From positions 5,146,001-5,210,000 of the forward strand of contig NZ_CP010310.2 of the NCBI RefSeq assembly GCF_000815105.2: a DNA stretch of 64,000 bases, given 5' to 3'. Below, piece by piece: positions 37,183 through 46,646 of the stretch (the stretch's first letter is position 1; each line of letters opens with the position of its first letter). The position numbers and the translations under genes were made by a program. The notes below the pieces were generated by a model. It did not search any database. It saw only the letters and a program-made list of their open reading frames with translations, and was not told the DNA's origin. Source of the stretch: Pandoraea pulmonicola. GTDB lineage: Bacteria; Pseudomonadota; Gammaproteobacteria; Burkholderiales; Burkholderiaceae.

Positions 37183-37782
37183 TTAATCGGTCGGCTGAAA
37201 CGGCAACGCCGCCGCGCTCAGTCCCGCCATCCTGCGCAAGCGCCGCCACTCGAAGTGCGGACCCGGATCCGTCTTGCGCCCCGGCGCTATATCGGCATGT
37301 CCGGCCACGGCTTGAATCGGATAACGCTCACGCAACAAGCGCGTGAGCGCTGCCAGCGTTGCGTACTGCGCTGCCATGAACGGCACGTCGTCGGTGCCTT
37401 CCAGTTCCACGCCGACCGAAAAATCGTTGCAGCGCACGCGTCCCTCGAACGACGACGCCCCGGCGTGCCACGCCCGCGCATCGCACGACACGAACTGCTG
37501 CAAGGCACCATCGCGCCGCACGAGAAAATGCGACGACACATGCACGCCACGGATCTCGTCGAAGAACGGATGCGCATCGTGATCGAGACGATTCTGAAAG
37601 AACGCCGCGATCTCGGGGCCACCGAACTGTCCCGGCGGCAACGATATGTTGTGCACGACGAGCAGGTCGATCGGCATGCCCTGCGGCCGGGCATCGAAGT
37701 TCGGCGACGGCAGATGCTCCGCTTCGCACACCCAGCCCTTGCCGTCGAGCGTGAAGACGGGCAGTCGGTCCGGTGCGTTCAT
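37183..37782 (-). CDS. ampD: 1,6-anhydro-N-acetylmuramyl-L-alanine amidase AmpD
   Basis: A 199-residue AmpD, the cytosolic zinc amidase that removes the stem peptide from recycled anhydro-muropeptides. In species with an inducible AmpC it indirectly keeps beta-lactamase expression low. Zinc ligands are visible in LLVVHNISLPPGQFG and in VAGHADIAPGRKTDPGPHFEW (His and Asp). The family features SSHFLVRRDGALQQFV and RCNDFSVGVELEGTDDVPF are present. No signal peptide is seen, as expected for cytosolic AmpD as opposed to its periplasmic relatives. It stands alone between nrdA and a DUF1269 gene, on the same strand. Confidence 0.96.
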   Translation of the reverse strand: MNAPDRLPVFTLDGKGWVCEAEHLPSPNFDARPQGMPIDLLVVHNISLPPGQFGGPEIAAFFQNRLDHDAHPFFDEIRGVHVSSHFLVRRDGALQQFVSCDARAWHAGASSFEGRVRCNDFSVGVELEGTDDVPFMAAQYATLAALTRLLRERYPIQAVAGHADIAPGRKTDPGPHFEWRRLRRMAGLSAAALPFQPTD

Positions 37783-38199
37783 GCGTCACCTCGCGGCGAC
37801 GTCGCAACGCGCACGGACGCGCACGCAACGACGCGGTCGCATGAGCGATACACACGATACGAACGACACGGGTAACAGCGCCGGTGCGCAACCTTAGGGG
37901 ACGCAGATGACTGGAGCATGACGGGCACAGCGAACTCCCGTAGAGCGAGGGGAGGCATTGTAGCCCACTTGGCGTAACGCCGCCGCCGGGCGCCCACACC
38001 TCCCAAAGAAGAAGCCCCTCGCCGAACTTGACCGAGAGGCTTCCATGGGCGTGACCACGCCCGGGGATGGCGTCGACTCGTGTCGTACGACACGCGCACC
38101 ATCCCGCGCCGCTCACAGGGGCGGCGCCAAGGGCCGTTGCCGGCCGGTGAAACCTGTTGTTGCCTCGTCGAATCCGTCACCTCACGCCGTCTGCGCCAA
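37783..38199. other. Intergenic region between ampD and the DUF1269 gene
   Basis: In these 417 bases no gene can be supported. The only clear element is a hairpin at 38003-38043 that can terminate the DUF1269 transcript. An 18-codon ATG frame near 37840 has no ribosome-binding site and is not called. Confidence 0.6.
38003..38043 (-). terminator. Probable terminator for the DUF1269 gene
   Basis: GAAGCCCCTCG (38011-38021) pairs with CGAGAGGCTTC (38033-38043) with one mismatch. On the minus strand the stem runs into TTCTTCTTTGGG. It lies about 160 bases past the stop. Confidence 0.6.
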
Positions 38200-38718
38200 T
38201 CAGGGGAACGCCGGAATGGCGGCTTCCACGCCTTCCATGTGAGCTTCCGGGTGATGCGCCTTGAGCATCTCGCGGATCTCGTCCACCCGCCCCTCGCGCA
38301 CATCCACCATCAGCAGGATCATGCCGCGCTCGAGCGGCTCGCGAAACGCCTTGAGTCGCGAGTTCGGCACCGACACGCCGATCATGCTCGACACCCAGGC
38401 GCCGAAGAGCGCGCCGAGCGGCGCCGTCACGATCATCAGTTCCCACTGGGGGCGCGTACCCACGATGGGGAAAAACGCGGCGACCGCACCGACGGCCAGC
38501 CCACAGAACCCACCGATCACGAGCCCGGCTTCCGCGCCGTGCACGATATCGGAGGTCTGAAGCAGGTTCGCCTCGTGCAGTCCCTCCAGGTCCATTTCGT
38601 CACGTGCCATGAAGTGGATGTGACGTTCCTCGACCCGGGCGAGCAGCAAGTCGCTCATCGTGCGCTGCGCACTGGCCAGATCGGGAAGAAGGAAATACAT
38701 CCGTCTGCGCATTAGCAT
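38200..38718 (-). CDS. DUF1269-like membrane protein
   Basis: A 172-residue protein with a basic N-terminus (MLMRRRMYFLLPDLASAQ), a ferredoxin-like soluble part, then two hydrophobic segments (AGLVIGGFCGLAVGAVAAFF and LMIVTAPLGALFGAWVSSMI, about residues 65-115) and a C-terminal soluble part with MILLMVDVREGRVDEIREML. This pattern fits DUF1269-type proteins, whose function is unknown. The start has AGGAGG seven bases upstream of ATG 38718, which settles the N-terminus. No operon partner is obvious; the next gene on the same strand begins 176 bases upstream. Confidence 0.8.
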   Translation of the reverse strand: MLMRRRMYFLLPDLASAQRTMSDLLLARVEERHIHFMARDEMDLEGLHEANLLQTSDIVHGAEAGLVIGGFCGLAVGAVAAFFPIVGTRPQWELMIVTAPLGALFGAWVSSMIGVSVPNSRLKAFREPLERGMILLMVDVREGRVDEIREMLKAHHPEAHMEGVEAAIPAFP

Positions 38719-38893
38719 ATTGCGCCTCCTGTCATCGCCCCTTCCCCTGTGTTTGTCGCTCTTCTTTTAGAAGGGGTCAGTAACTGAGTTTTAGTGCATG
38801 GGACAGGCATGCGCAAGGCGCTGTCGCGGCGTTGCCTTGCCGATCGCGACGGAATCTGCGGAATCGATGCGCGGACGGTTCGCGCGAGCGGCG

Positions 38894-39172
38894 TTAGACG
38901 CGGTGTTCACGCGTGAGATAGGCATCCCGATGCGTGCCGCTGCAAAAGTGCGTGCCACCGGCGCCGACGACGGATTCGCTCTCGGGAAGATAGGTCTGGC
39001 ATTCGTCGCAGCGCACCATGCGCTCAGCCGGCGGCAGCGATTGCTGCGCCGTGGCGCGCGCATCGTTGGACGACGATGAACGCTTGCGCTCGGCTTCGCG
39101 CTTGCGCTCGTTATGACGCATCCACCAGGTGCCGCCGATCAACAGCAGCAGTAACAGAAGAATATTGCGCAT
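38894..39172 (-). CDS. PP0621-type small membrane-anchored zinc-ribbon-like protein
   Basis: A 92-residue protein with an N-terminal membrane anchor (ILLLLLLLIGGTWWM), a charged linker rich in K, R and S, and a C-terminal cysteine motif: VRCDECQTYLPESESV and then HFCSGTHRDAYL. Three cysteines and a histidine could bind metal. This matches the PP0621 family of pseudomonads and burkholderias, of unknown function. It ends just before the reading frame of the cytochrome assembly-like gene, with 6 bases between stop and start, so the two are probably co-transcribed. Confidence 0.85.
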   Translation of the reverse strand: MRNILLLLLLLIGGTWWMRHNERKREAERKRSSSSNDARATAQQSLPPAERMVRCDECQTYLPESESVVGAGGTHFCSGTHRDAYLTREHRV

Positions 39173-39178
39173 CGCGCT

Positions 39179-40063
39179 TCAGCTCTCCGTCATGCGATGC
39201 AGCACCACCTCAAGAACGAAGCGAGAACCGACATACGCCAGCAACAGCGCCACGAACGACGCCAGAACCCAACGCAGCGCGACCTTGCCGCGCCACCCGT
39301 AGAAATGCCGCCCGAGCAGGACTGCGCCGAACATCGCCCAGGACACCACCGCGAACACGGTCTTATGATCGATGCGCACGGCGCGCCCGAACAGGGCCTC
39401 GGAGAACATCACGCCCGAGATCAGCGTCAGCGTGAGCAGCACGAACCCCGCGCCGATCAGGCGGAACAGCAGTTTCTCCATGGTAAGCAGCGGCGGCAGC
39501 GTCTCGAGCCAGCGCGATAACCAGCCGGTCGCCTCGCCGCCGCGCGACGGGTGCAACTGACGCTCGGCATAGATCATGAGCAACGCATGGAGCGCGGCGA
39601 GCGCGAACAGCCCGTAAGCCATGTTGGCGATGATGAAGTGCACCTTGAAAATCGGATCGGCCGCAAAGCCGAGAATACGCACATCCGGAGAAATCATCGG
39701 CAGCAGACACGCGACGGCGGCCACCGGTGTGACCATCAACCGCAGGCTGTCGAGCGGGAAGAAGAAGCTCTCGATCCAGTAGATGCCCACCGAGAGCCAC
39801 AGCATGGCCGAGAGCATGTACGCGAAACCGAAGTGCATGCTGTCCGCGCGGAAGATCGTTTGATGCAGCAGCACCCCGTGCAGCACGAGCACGACGAACA
39901 GCGAGAGCTGCATCGGCCAGCGCGAGCGCGTGCCCGCGACCGGCGCAGGCGCGAGCTGCCCGCCCGCGAGAGCGAGCACGGCGTCGCGCCGGTAACCTTG
40001 CCACGAACAAACCGCCAATACGACGTAGAGGATGGCGGTCAGCGCATACAGTAAAATAGTCAT
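39179..40063 (-). CDS. CcsA/YpjD-type cytochrome c assembly family membrane protein
   Basis: A 294-residue polytopic inner-membrane protein with about eight hydrophobic helices. It resembles E. coli YpjD and the CcsA/CcmC heme-handling family: FGFAYMLSAMLWLSVGIYW, KVHFIIANMAYGLFALAALH and the late WAMFGAVLLGRHFYGWRG, with histidines placed as in heme-binding members. The gene is divergent from ffh, exactly the ypjD-ffh arrangement of gammaproteobacteria. A direct role in cytochrome c maturation has not been shown for YpjD, so the name reflects the family only. Confidence 0.9.
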   Translation of the reverse strand: MTILLYALTAILYVVLAVCSWQGYRRDAVLALAGGQLAPAPVAGTRSRWPMQLSLFVVLVLHGVLLHQTIFRADSMHFGFAYMLSAMLWLSVGIYWIESFFFPLDSLRLMVTPVAAVACLLPMISPDVRILGFAADPIFKVHFIIANMAYGLFALAALHALLMIYAERQLHPSRGGEATGWLSRWLETLPPLLTMEKLLFRLIGAGFVLLTLTLISGVMFSEALFGRAVRIDHKTVFAVVSWAMFGAVLLGRHFYGWRGKVALRWVLASFVALLLAYVGSRFVLEVVLHRMTES

Positions 40064-40163
40064 GTTTCAAGTTTACACCAGCCCATGAGGGGCGCGCTGC
40101 CGTGCCTGCCATCGTCCCACGACGGGCACACGGGGCCACAGCAGGTCTTACAGGATACGTTTC

Positions 40164-41528
40164 ATGCTCGACAATCTCACTACGCGCCTCGCCAAGGTCG
40201 TCAAGACGCTGCGCGGCGAAGCCCGCCTGACCGAGGCCAACACGCAGGAAATGCTGCGTGAAGTGCGCCTCGCCCTGCTCGAGGCCGACGTCGCCCTGCC
40301 GGTGGTGCGCGATTTCATCGCCAAGGTGAAGGAAAAGGCCCTTGGCGAGGAAGTGATTTCGAGCCTCTCGCCGGGCCAGGCGCTCGTCGGCGTGGTGCAG
40401 CGCGAGTTGACCGCCCTCATGGGCGGCGACTATGAAGGCCGCGCCGCCGAGCTCAACCTCGCGACGACCCCGCCCGCGATCATCCTCATGGCCGGCCTGC
40501 AAGGCGCCGGCAAGACCACGACCGTCGGCAAGCTCGCCAAGCTGCTGCGCGCGCAGAAGAAGAAGGTGCTGACCGTCTCCACCGACGTCTACCGCCCCGC
40601 CGCTATCGCCCAGCTCCAGACGGTGACCCAGCAGGTCGATGCCGACTTCTTCCCGTCGCAACCCGACCAGAAGCCGGTGGACATCGCCCGCGCGGCGGTG
40701 GACTGGGCGCGTCGCCATCACCATGACGTGCTGCTCGTCGATACGGCCGGTCGTCTGGGTATCGACGAGGCCATGATGCAGGAGATCAGCGCCCTGCACG
40801 CCGAGTTGAAGCCGATCGAAACGCTGTTCGTCGTCGACGCCATGCTGGGCCAGGACGCCGTGAACACCGCCCGCGCCTTCAACGACGCGCTGCCGCTCAC
40901 CGGCGTGGTGCTCACCAAGCTCGACGGCGACTCGCGCGGCGGTGCGGCGCTGTCGGTGCGTCACATCACCGGCAAGCCGATCAAGTTCGTCGGTGTCGGC
41001 GAAAAGCTCGACGGCCTGGAAGTCTTCCATCCGGACCGCATGGCGAACCGGATTCTCGGCATGGGCGATATTCTCGCGCTCGTCGAGGAAGCGCAGCGCG
41101 GCGTTGACGTGCAGGCCGCGCAGAAGCTCGCCGAGAAGGTCAAGAAAGGCGGCGACTTCGATCTGAACGACTTCAAGGCGCAGATCGGCCAGATGAAGAA
41201 GATGGGCGGCCTGTCGTCGCTCATGGACAAGCTGCCGGCGCAGTTCCAGGCCGCCGCCAGCCAGACCAACATGGACCAGGCCGAGAAGCAGGTGCGCCGC
41301 ATGGAAGGCATCATCAACTCGATGACGCCGACCGAGCGCGCCAAGCCGGAACTGATCAAGGCGAGCCGCAAGCGTCGCATCGCCGCCGGGGCGGGCGTGC
41401 AGGTCCAGGAAGTCAACCGCATGCTCAATCAGTACGATCAGATGCGCACCATGATGAAGAAGCTCAAGGGTGGTGGCATGATGAAGATGATGCGCGGCAT
41501 GAAAGGCATGATGCCGGGCATGCGCTGA
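40164..41528 (+). CDS. ffh: Signal recognition particle protein Ffh
   Basis: A 454-residue Ffh, the SRP GTPase that binds 4.5S RNA and targets inner-membrane proteins co-translationally. The N domain (MLDNLTTRLAKVVKTLRGEA) leads into the G domain with AGLQGAGKTTTVGKLAKLL (P-loop, about residues 109-127), STDVYRPAAIAQL, LLVDTAGRLGIDE and TKLDGDSRGGAA. The M domain ends in a methionine-rich tail, with MMKKLKGGGMMKMMRGMKG. All elements are intact and the length is normal. It is divergent from the YpjD-type gene with 100 bases between starts. Confidence 0.98.
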   Translation: MLDNLTTRLAKVVKTLRGEARLTEANTQEMLREVRLALLEADVALPVVRDFIAKVKEKALGEEVISSLSPGQALVGVVQRELTALMGGDYEGRAAELNLATTPPAIILMAGLQGAGKTTTVGKLAKLLRAQKKKVLTVSTDVYRPAAIAQLQTVTQQVDADFFPSQPDQKPVDIARAAVDWARRHHHDVLLVDTAGRLGIDEAMMQEISALHAELKPIETLFVVDAMLGQDAVNTARAFNDALPLTGVVLTKLDGDSRGGAALSVRHITGKPIKFVGVGEKLDGLEVFHPDRMANRILGMGDILALVEEAQRGVDVQAAQKLAEKVKKGGDFDLNDFKAQIGQMKKMGGLSSLMDKLPAQFQAAASQTNMDQAEKQVRRMEGIINSMTPTERAKPELIKASRKRRIAAGAGVQVQEVNRMLNQYDQMRTMMKKLKGGGMMKMMRGMKGMMPGMR

Positions 41529-41670
41529 CAAGCCGAAGACCGGACGCACTCCGGTCGCAGTCCGGGCATGACGACGGTCTTTCCGTATATACTCCGGGCC
41601 GCATTCGGCGAACGCTTGGCGCACCGAGCAACGTCGTCCCCCGCAACACCGTTATACAGGGTCGCCCCAT

Positions 41671-42219
41671 ATGAACCGCGAAGAAGCCCTCGAAGTATTC
41701 CGTGATTCCGAAGAAATCGTCTCCGCCGCCGAGGTCGACGCTTCGGTCGATCGCATGGCCACGGCCATCAAGGCCGCCATTGGCGACGAATTCCCGATGG
41801 TGCTGTCGGTCATGGGCGGCGCGGCCGTCTTCACCGGCATGCTGCTGCCGCGCCTGGACTTCCCGCTGGAGTTCGACTACATCCACCTCTCGCGCTACAA
41901 CAACACCACCACGGGCGGTGCGATGCAGTGGCGCGTGGCGCCGCGCGACTCGGTGCGCGACCGCGTGGTGCTCGTACTCGACGACATCCTCGACGAAGGC
42001 GCCACGATGGCCGCGATCCGTGACCGGATTCTCGAGATGGGAGCGTCGAAGTTCTATAGCGCCGTGCTGTGCGAGAAGATCCTGACCAAGGAAAAGCCGT
42101 CGCATCCGGACTTCTGCGGCTTCACGGTGCCGGATCGCTATGTCTTCGGTTGCGGCATGGACGCCAAGGGTTACTGGCGCAACCTGCCGGCCATTCGCGC
42201 GCTGACCACGCCACGCTGA
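41671..42219 (+). CDS. Hypoxanthine-guanine phosphoribosyltransferase family protein
   Basis: A 182-residue type I phosphoribosyltransferase that salvages purine bases with PRPP. The PRPP loop is VVLVLDDILDEGATMAA (about residues 105-121), with the acidic pair and the following threonine; LSVMGGAAVFTGMLLPRL and DYIHLSRYNNTTTGG are the other family segments. Betaproteobacterial members are annotated as hypoxanthine-guanine phosphoribosyltransferase, but the exact base is not proven here. It is 142 bases after ffh and followed by a terminator at 42282-42310. Confidence 0.9.
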   Translation: MNREEALEVFRDSEEIVSAAEVDASVDRMATAIKAAIGDEFPMVLSVMGGAAVFTGMLLPRLDFPLEFDYIHLSRYNNTTTGGAMQWRVAPRDSVRDRVVLVLDDILDEGATMAAIRDRILEMGASKFYSAVLCEKILTKEKPSHPDFCGFTVPDRYVFGCGMDAKGYWRNLPAIRALTTPR

Positions 42220-42281
42220 ACGGCAAATCGAACGGCAGTTCGAACGACGAGCCGAACGCCACGACCTTCGGTCGACAAAAT

Positions 42282-42310
42282 GGGGCCTGCGAAAAGCAAG
42301 GCCCCTTTTT
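42282..42310 (+). terminator. Intrinsic terminator after the phosphoribosyltransferase gene
   Basis: GGGGCCTGC and GCAAGGCCCC pair (one bulge) around a GAAAA loop, followed by TTTTT. Confidence 0.85.
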
Positions 42311-42362
42311 CATTGCCGGACAATCGACAGTCGGCAGCTGGCATCGACCGACGCGCGCCGCG

Positions 42363-42956
42363 TCAGAATTGATGCACGAAGACCCTCACGCCCTTGAGGA
42401 TCAATTCGACCGAGATCGCGACCAGAATCAGTCCCATCAGACGCTCGAACGCCGCCACGACACGCGAGCCGAGCAGGCGCTCGATGCGATCCGCAAGCAG
42501 CAACACCACGGCGCAGACGGCCATCGTCACGCACAGCGCCGTAATCCATTCGACCATGCGCCCCGGCTGCTGCGACACCAGCAGCATGACCGTTGCCAGC
42601 GCGGACGGCCCGGCCAGCGCCGGGATGGCCAGCGGCACGATCAACGGCTCGCCGGCATCGGGCAGCGTGCCGTCGTCCGGCCTCGGGAAGATCATCCGCA
42701 AGGCGATCAGGAACAACACGATCCCCCCCGCGAGCTGCAGCGACAGATCGGTGAGGCTCATCATGCGCAGGAAGCGCTCGCCGACCAGCATGAAGATCAG
42801 CAGGATCGCGAAGGCGATCAGCACTTCGCGCACGATCACTCGCCGTCGACGCGCCGGCGCCACGTTCTTCAACGCATTCACGAAGATCGGGATATTGCCG
42901 AACGGATCGGTGATGAGCAGCAACAGCACCGTGGCTGACGCAAACGTGTATTCCAT
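42363..42956 (-). CDS. MarC family integral membrane protein
   Basis: A 197-residue membrane protein with six hydrophobic helices. It shows the MarC-family signature TDPFGNIPIFVNALKN in the first third and IPALAGPSALATVMLL in the middle. Despite the name, MarC proteins have not been shown to affect multiple antibiotic resistance; a transport role is suspected from the internal repeat. It ends close to the terminator of the upstream plus-strand gene and shares no operon with proS, which is 186 bases away on the same strand. Confidence 0.92.
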   Translation of the reverse strand: MEYTFASATVLLLLITDPFGNIPIFVNALKNVAPARRRRVIVREVLIAFAILLIFMLVGERFLRMMSLTDLSLQLAGGIVLFLIALRMIFPRPDDGTLPDAGEPLIVPLAIPALAGPSALATVMLLVSQQPGRMVEWITALCVTMAVCAVVLLLADRIERLLGSRVVAAFERLMGLILVAISVELILKGVRVFVHQF

Positions 42957-43142
42957 GGAGACACCACTTGCCGCGACTCGCGCGGATATGACAACGGCAG
43001 CCGCCGGGGCGACTGCCGTCAGGTATTGCCGATATCGCTACGTGGCAAGCGCATCGGGCGGCGCGTCCTCATCCCGCCCCATCCCGTCCTCACCCGGCGG
43101 CCCTGCGACCGGGTGATGCGAAGACGCGCCCTGCCCTTGCGC

Positions 43143-44882
43143 TCAAACCGCCTTGGCAGCGCGCACCTTGCCGATCACGACTTCGGCCACGGAAGCCGCA
43201 TCGAGCAATTGGGGTTCCGTATCGCGGCGGCCCTGGTACTCGATCTTGCCTTCCTTCAAGCCGCGATCGCCGATCACCACGCGGTGCGGCACGCCGATCA
43301 GCTCCCAGTCGGCGAACATCACGCCGGGGCGCTCGCCGCGATCGTCCAGGATGACGTCGACGCCGGCCGCCAGCAGCGCTTCATACAGCTTGTCGGCCGC
43401 CGCGCGCACTGCATCGCTGCGATCGTAGCTCATCGGGCACAGCACCACTTCGAACGGGGCGATCGCTTCCGGCCAGATGATGCCGCGCTCGTCGAAATTC
43501 TGCTCGATGGCCGCGCCGAGAATCCGCGTGATGCCAATGCCGTAGCACCCCATCTCCATCGGGGCGGGCTCGCCGTTCTCGTCGAGGAACGTGGCCCCCA
43601 TGGCGTCCGAGTACTTCGTGCCCAACTGGAACACGTGACCCACTTCGATGCCACGGCACAGGGCGATCTCGCCCTTGCCGTCCGGCGACGGGTCGCCCGG
43701 CACGACGTTGCGCAGATCGAAGACCACTTCCGGCTCGGGCAGGTCGCGGCCCCAGTTCACGCCGGTGATGTGATAGTCGGCCTCGTTCGCACCGACCACG
43801 AAGTCGCTCATCTTCGCGACCGAACGATCGACCACGAGCTTGACCGGCTTCTTCGTGCCGATAGGGCCGAGGTAACCCGGCGGCGTGCCGAACCACTCCA
43901 CGATTTCGGCTTCGCTCGCGAAACGGAAGTCGGCCAGGCCGGGCACCTTGCTCGCCTTGATTTCGTTCAGAGCGTGATCGCCGCGCAGAAGCAGCAGCCA
44001 CAGCGTCGTGCCGGTGTCCTCGCTGTCGGTGGCCAGCACGATCGACTTCACCGTGCGGGCAAGCGGGATCGAAAGCAGTTCGGCCACATCTTCGCACTTG
44101 GCCTTGCCCGGCGTGGCGGTCCGGGTCATTGCCTCGGCGGGCGCGGCTCGCTCGCCCTGGGGCGCGAGCGCCTCGGCCATCTCGACGTTGGCCGCATAGT
44201 CCGACGTCGGGCAATAGGCGATCGAGTCCTCGCCGGTTTCGGCAATCACGTGGAATTCGTGCGAGCCGGAGCCGCCGATGGACCCGTTATCGGCCACCAC
44301 GGCACGAAACTCCAGGCCCAGGCGCGTGAAGATGCGCACGTAGGCGTCGAACATCTTCTGGTACGACACCTGCAGGCCGGCGCGATCCTTGTCGAAGGAA
44401 TAGGCGTCCTTCATGATGAATTCGCGTCCGCGCATCACGCCGAAGCGCGGACGGATCTCATCGCGAAACTTCGTCTGCACCTGGTAGAAGTTCACCGGCA
44501 GTTGGCGGTAGCTCTTGATTTCGCGGCGAGCGATGTCCGTCACCACTTCCTCGTGCGTCGGCCCGACGACGAAATCGCGATCGGAGCGATCCTTCAGACG
44601 CAGCAACTCGGGGCCGTACTTCTGCCAGCGGCCAGATTCCTGCCAGAGTTCGGCCGGCTGCACCGCCGGCATGAGCAATTCGAGCGCGCCGGCGCGATTC
44701 ATTTCTTCACGGACGATGGCTTCCACCTTGCGGATCGAGCGCAGGCCGATCGGCAGGTAGTCGTAGATGCCGCCGGCAACGCGGCGGATCATGCCGGAAC
44801 GCATCATCAGCTTGTGGCTGACGATCTCGGCGTCGGCGGGCGCCTCCTTGAGGGTGCCGATGAAGAAACGAGAGGCTTTCAT
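43143..44882 (-). CDS. proS: Prolyl-tRNA synthetase
   Basis: A 579-residue bacterial-type ProRS, charging tRNA-Pro with proline. Class II motif 2 lies in [19 protein letters not shown], with the following [13 protein letters not shown], and motif 3 in [17 protein letters not shown]. The insertion domain between motifs 2 and 3 (about residues 225-385), which in many bacteria edits misacylated Ala-tRNA, is present with [20 protein letters not shown]. The anticodon-binding domain closes the C-terminus. Length is typical. The matching tRNA-Pro(CGG) gene occurs at 51.1 kb. Confidence 0.97.
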   Translation of the reverse strand: MKASRFFIGTLKEAPADAEIVSHKLMMRSGMIRRVAGGIYDYLPIGLRSIRKVEAIVREEMNRAGALELLMPAVQPAELWQESGRWQKYGPELLRLKDRSDRDFVVGPTHEEVVTDIARREIKSYRQLPVNFYQVQTKFRDEIRPRFGVMRGREFIMKDAYSFDKDRAGLQVSYQKMFDAYVRIFTRLGLEFRAVVADNGSIGGSGSHEFHVIAETGEDSIAYCPTSDYAANVEMAEALAPQGERAAPAEAMTRTATPGKAKCEDVAELLSIPLARTVKSIVLATDSEDTGTTLWLLLLRGDHALNEIKASKVPGLADFRFASEAEIVEWFGTPPGYLGPIGTKKPVKLVVDRSVAKMSDFVVGANEADYHITGVNWGRDLPEPEVVFDLRNVVPGDPSPDGKGEIALCRGIEVGHVFQLGTKYSDAMGATFLDENGEPAPMEMGCYGIGITRILGAAIEQNFDERGIIWPEAIAPFEVVLCPMSYDRSDAVRAAADKLYEALLAAGVDVILDDRGERPGVMFADWELIGVPHRVVIGDRGLKEGKIEYQGRRDTEPQLLDAASVAEVVIGKVRAAKAV

Positions 44883-45056
44883 GCAGATTTCCGGAAAAAA
44901 TGAGGGTCAACGGCGCTCGCGGCGATTCGATTCGTGGCCGGGATCAGGGCCGGGGGGCGTCCGAACGTCGTCGCGGCCCCCGAGACACCCGCCGGCCTTG
45001 CGCGCCGCCCCGGTCGCCCGAGCCGCCGCCGGCCGCCGCGCCGGTGATTATCTGTT

Positions 45057-45062
45057 TATAAT
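45057..45062 (+). promoter_or_regulatory. Consensus -10 element for rppH
   Basis: A perfect TATAAT lies 34 bases before the rppH ATG in the gap divergent from proS. The upstream 17-base-spaced hexamer is GC-rich and not -35-like, so the promoter may rely on a TG-type extension. Confidence 0.5.
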
Positions 45063-45095
45063 CGAAGCAATTTTAAAGGATTCAAGGGTGGTTGT

Positions 45096-45752
45096 ATGCT
45101 GGACCGTGAAGGCTTTCGCCCGAACGTCGGCATCATCCTCTTAAACGCACGCAATGAAGTGTTCTGGGGCAAGCGGCTGGGCGAGCACTCCTGGCAGTTC
45201 CCGCAAGGCGGCATCAAGTACGGCGAAACGCCCGAACAGGCCATGTTCCGAGAATTGCACGAGGAAACCGGGCTAAAGCCAGAACACGTCAAAATCATCG
45301 GTCGCACACGCGACTGGCTGCGTTATGAGGTGCCGGACAAGTTCATCAAGCGCGAAGTGCGCGGACATTACCGGGGCCAGAAGCAAATCTGGTTCCTGCT
45401 GCGCATGGTTGGCCGCGACTGCGACATCTGCCTGCGCGCGACCGATCATCCCGAGTTCGACGCCTGGCGCTGGAACGAATATTGGGTGCCGCTCGACGCC
45501 GTGATCGAGTTCAAGCGCGAGGTCTATCAACTCGCACTGAACGAGCTCTCGCGCTATCTGCGCCGCTCGGCCGCGCGCGCCCAGCAGGACCGGCGGCGAT
45601 TTCCGCGCGCCGGCGCCCGGGTCGACGAGCTGCCGCAGGCCGTGACGGGCACGCCGCACTCGCAGAACACCGGCCACGATGACAGCGATTGCGGCGGCGG
45701 TACGCCTCAGCCCAGCAGTGCCGACTCCGGCATGCCGCCCCGGGAGCACTGA
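45096..45752 (+). CDS. rppH: RNA pyrophosphohydrolase
   Basis: A 218-residue Nudix enzyme that removes pyrophosphate from triphosphorylated mRNA 5' ends, triggering RNase E-dependent decay. It begins [20 protein letters not shown], has [20 protein letters not shown] and the complete Nudix box ending in [10 protein letters not shown] (catalytic glutamates, about residues 49-60), then [21 protein letters not shown]. The enzymatic part ends near residue 160; the last 55 residues are a disordered, Pro/Ser/Gly-rich tail found in related burkholderias. It is divergent from proS with 213 bases between starts. Confidence 0.96.
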   Translation: MLDREGFRPNVGIILLNARNEVFWGKRLGEHSWQFPQGGIKYGETPEQAMFRELHEETGLKPEHVKIIGRTRDWLRYEVPDKFIKREVRGHYRGQKQIWFLLRMVGRDCDICLRATDHPEFDAWRWNEYWVPLDAVIEFKREVYQLALNELSRYLRRSAARAQQDRRRFPRAGARVDELPQAVTGTPHSQNTGHDDSDCGGGTPQPSSADSGMPPREH

Positions 45753-45930
45753 ACCGGGCCGCGCACGGCCTGTCTCACGTCACCGAACGCGGGCATCATG
45801 CCCGCGTTCCGTTACCGTGTTTTCCCGAGCGTTGTCGTCATTGGCCGGGCGCCATCCTGGATCCATCGGATCGTCCGCTGCCGAGGCTTCGCTCCTTCGT
45901 TCGTCCAACCGACTTTTCGATCAACAATCC

Positions 45931-46503
45931 ATGCGTTCTTTCTTCGCCCGCCGCGCCCCGCGCCTGACCGCTCTGGCCCCTCTGGCCGCCTTGGCGCTGG
46001 TGGCTGCCTGCAGCAGCGTCTCGCAGCCCGTCCAGGACTTCGATGAGTACATGGCCCAGCAGGAAGCTGCCAAGGGCAAATGGAAGGAAGCCAGCTACAC
46101 GCTGCCGACGAGCGCTCCGCAGGACGCCGATCTGTTGAGCTTCCCCACGCTGCCCGACGCCAGGCTCGACTACGCCATCGATGCAAAATCGGTGCAGGTG
46201 ACCGATGACGGCGTGGTGCGCTACATTGCCGTGATTCGTAGCAAGCAAGGTGCGCGCAACGTCTCGTATGAAGGCATGCATTGCGCCACGTTCGAGTCGC
46301 GCCTCTACGCCACCGGCCGCCCCGACGGCACGTGGGCGCCCGCGCGCAACAGCGAATGGCGCCCGATCCGCCCGTATGGCGCGACGGCCTACCAGGGCAT
46401 TCTGTACCGCGACTTCCTCTGCCAGGACAAGACACCGTTCGGCAACGCCAAGGAGATCGTGCAGAACCTGCGCTATCCGACGACGCCGACGAACTATCGC
46501 TGA
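45931..46503 (+). CDS. CNP1-like family lipoprotein
   Basis: A 190-residue lipoprotein precursor. The signal peptide LAPLAALALVAACSS ends in a lipobox with the cysteine at about residue 23. The mature part carries the CNP1-like signature: IDAKSVQVTDDGVVRYIAVI, SYEGMHCATFESRLYATG and YQGILYRDFLCQDKTPFG. This family is named after a neisserial cryptic protein and has no known function. ATG 45931 is chosen because it starts the signal peptide; the frame is open further upstream inside the rppH region. It is 178 bases after rppH. Confidence 0.88.
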   Translation: MRSFFARRAPRLTALAPLAALALVAACSSVSQPVQDFDEYMAQQEAAKGKWKEASYTLPTSAPQDADLLSFPTLPDARLDYAIDAKSVQVTDDGVVRYIAVIRSKQGARNVSYEGMHCATFESRLYATGRPDGTWAPARNSEWRPIRPYGATAYQGILYRDFLCQDKTPFGNAKEIVQNLRYPTTPTNYR

Positions 46504-46646
46504 TTCACCACAGGTCCATCGCAGGTCGATCCAGCCGGGGACGTCCGCCGTCCCGCATTGTCGACGCGATAAAGACGCCGGTCACGCTTGCACGTGCCGG
46601 CGCTCTTTTTGCCGGTGACGCACAGCGCGCGGCCCGTGACGGCAGC

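Noticed and set aside
37840..37896. 18-codon peptide MSDTHDTNDTGNSAGAQP
   Set aside because: No ribosome-binding site and no conserved context that I can see.
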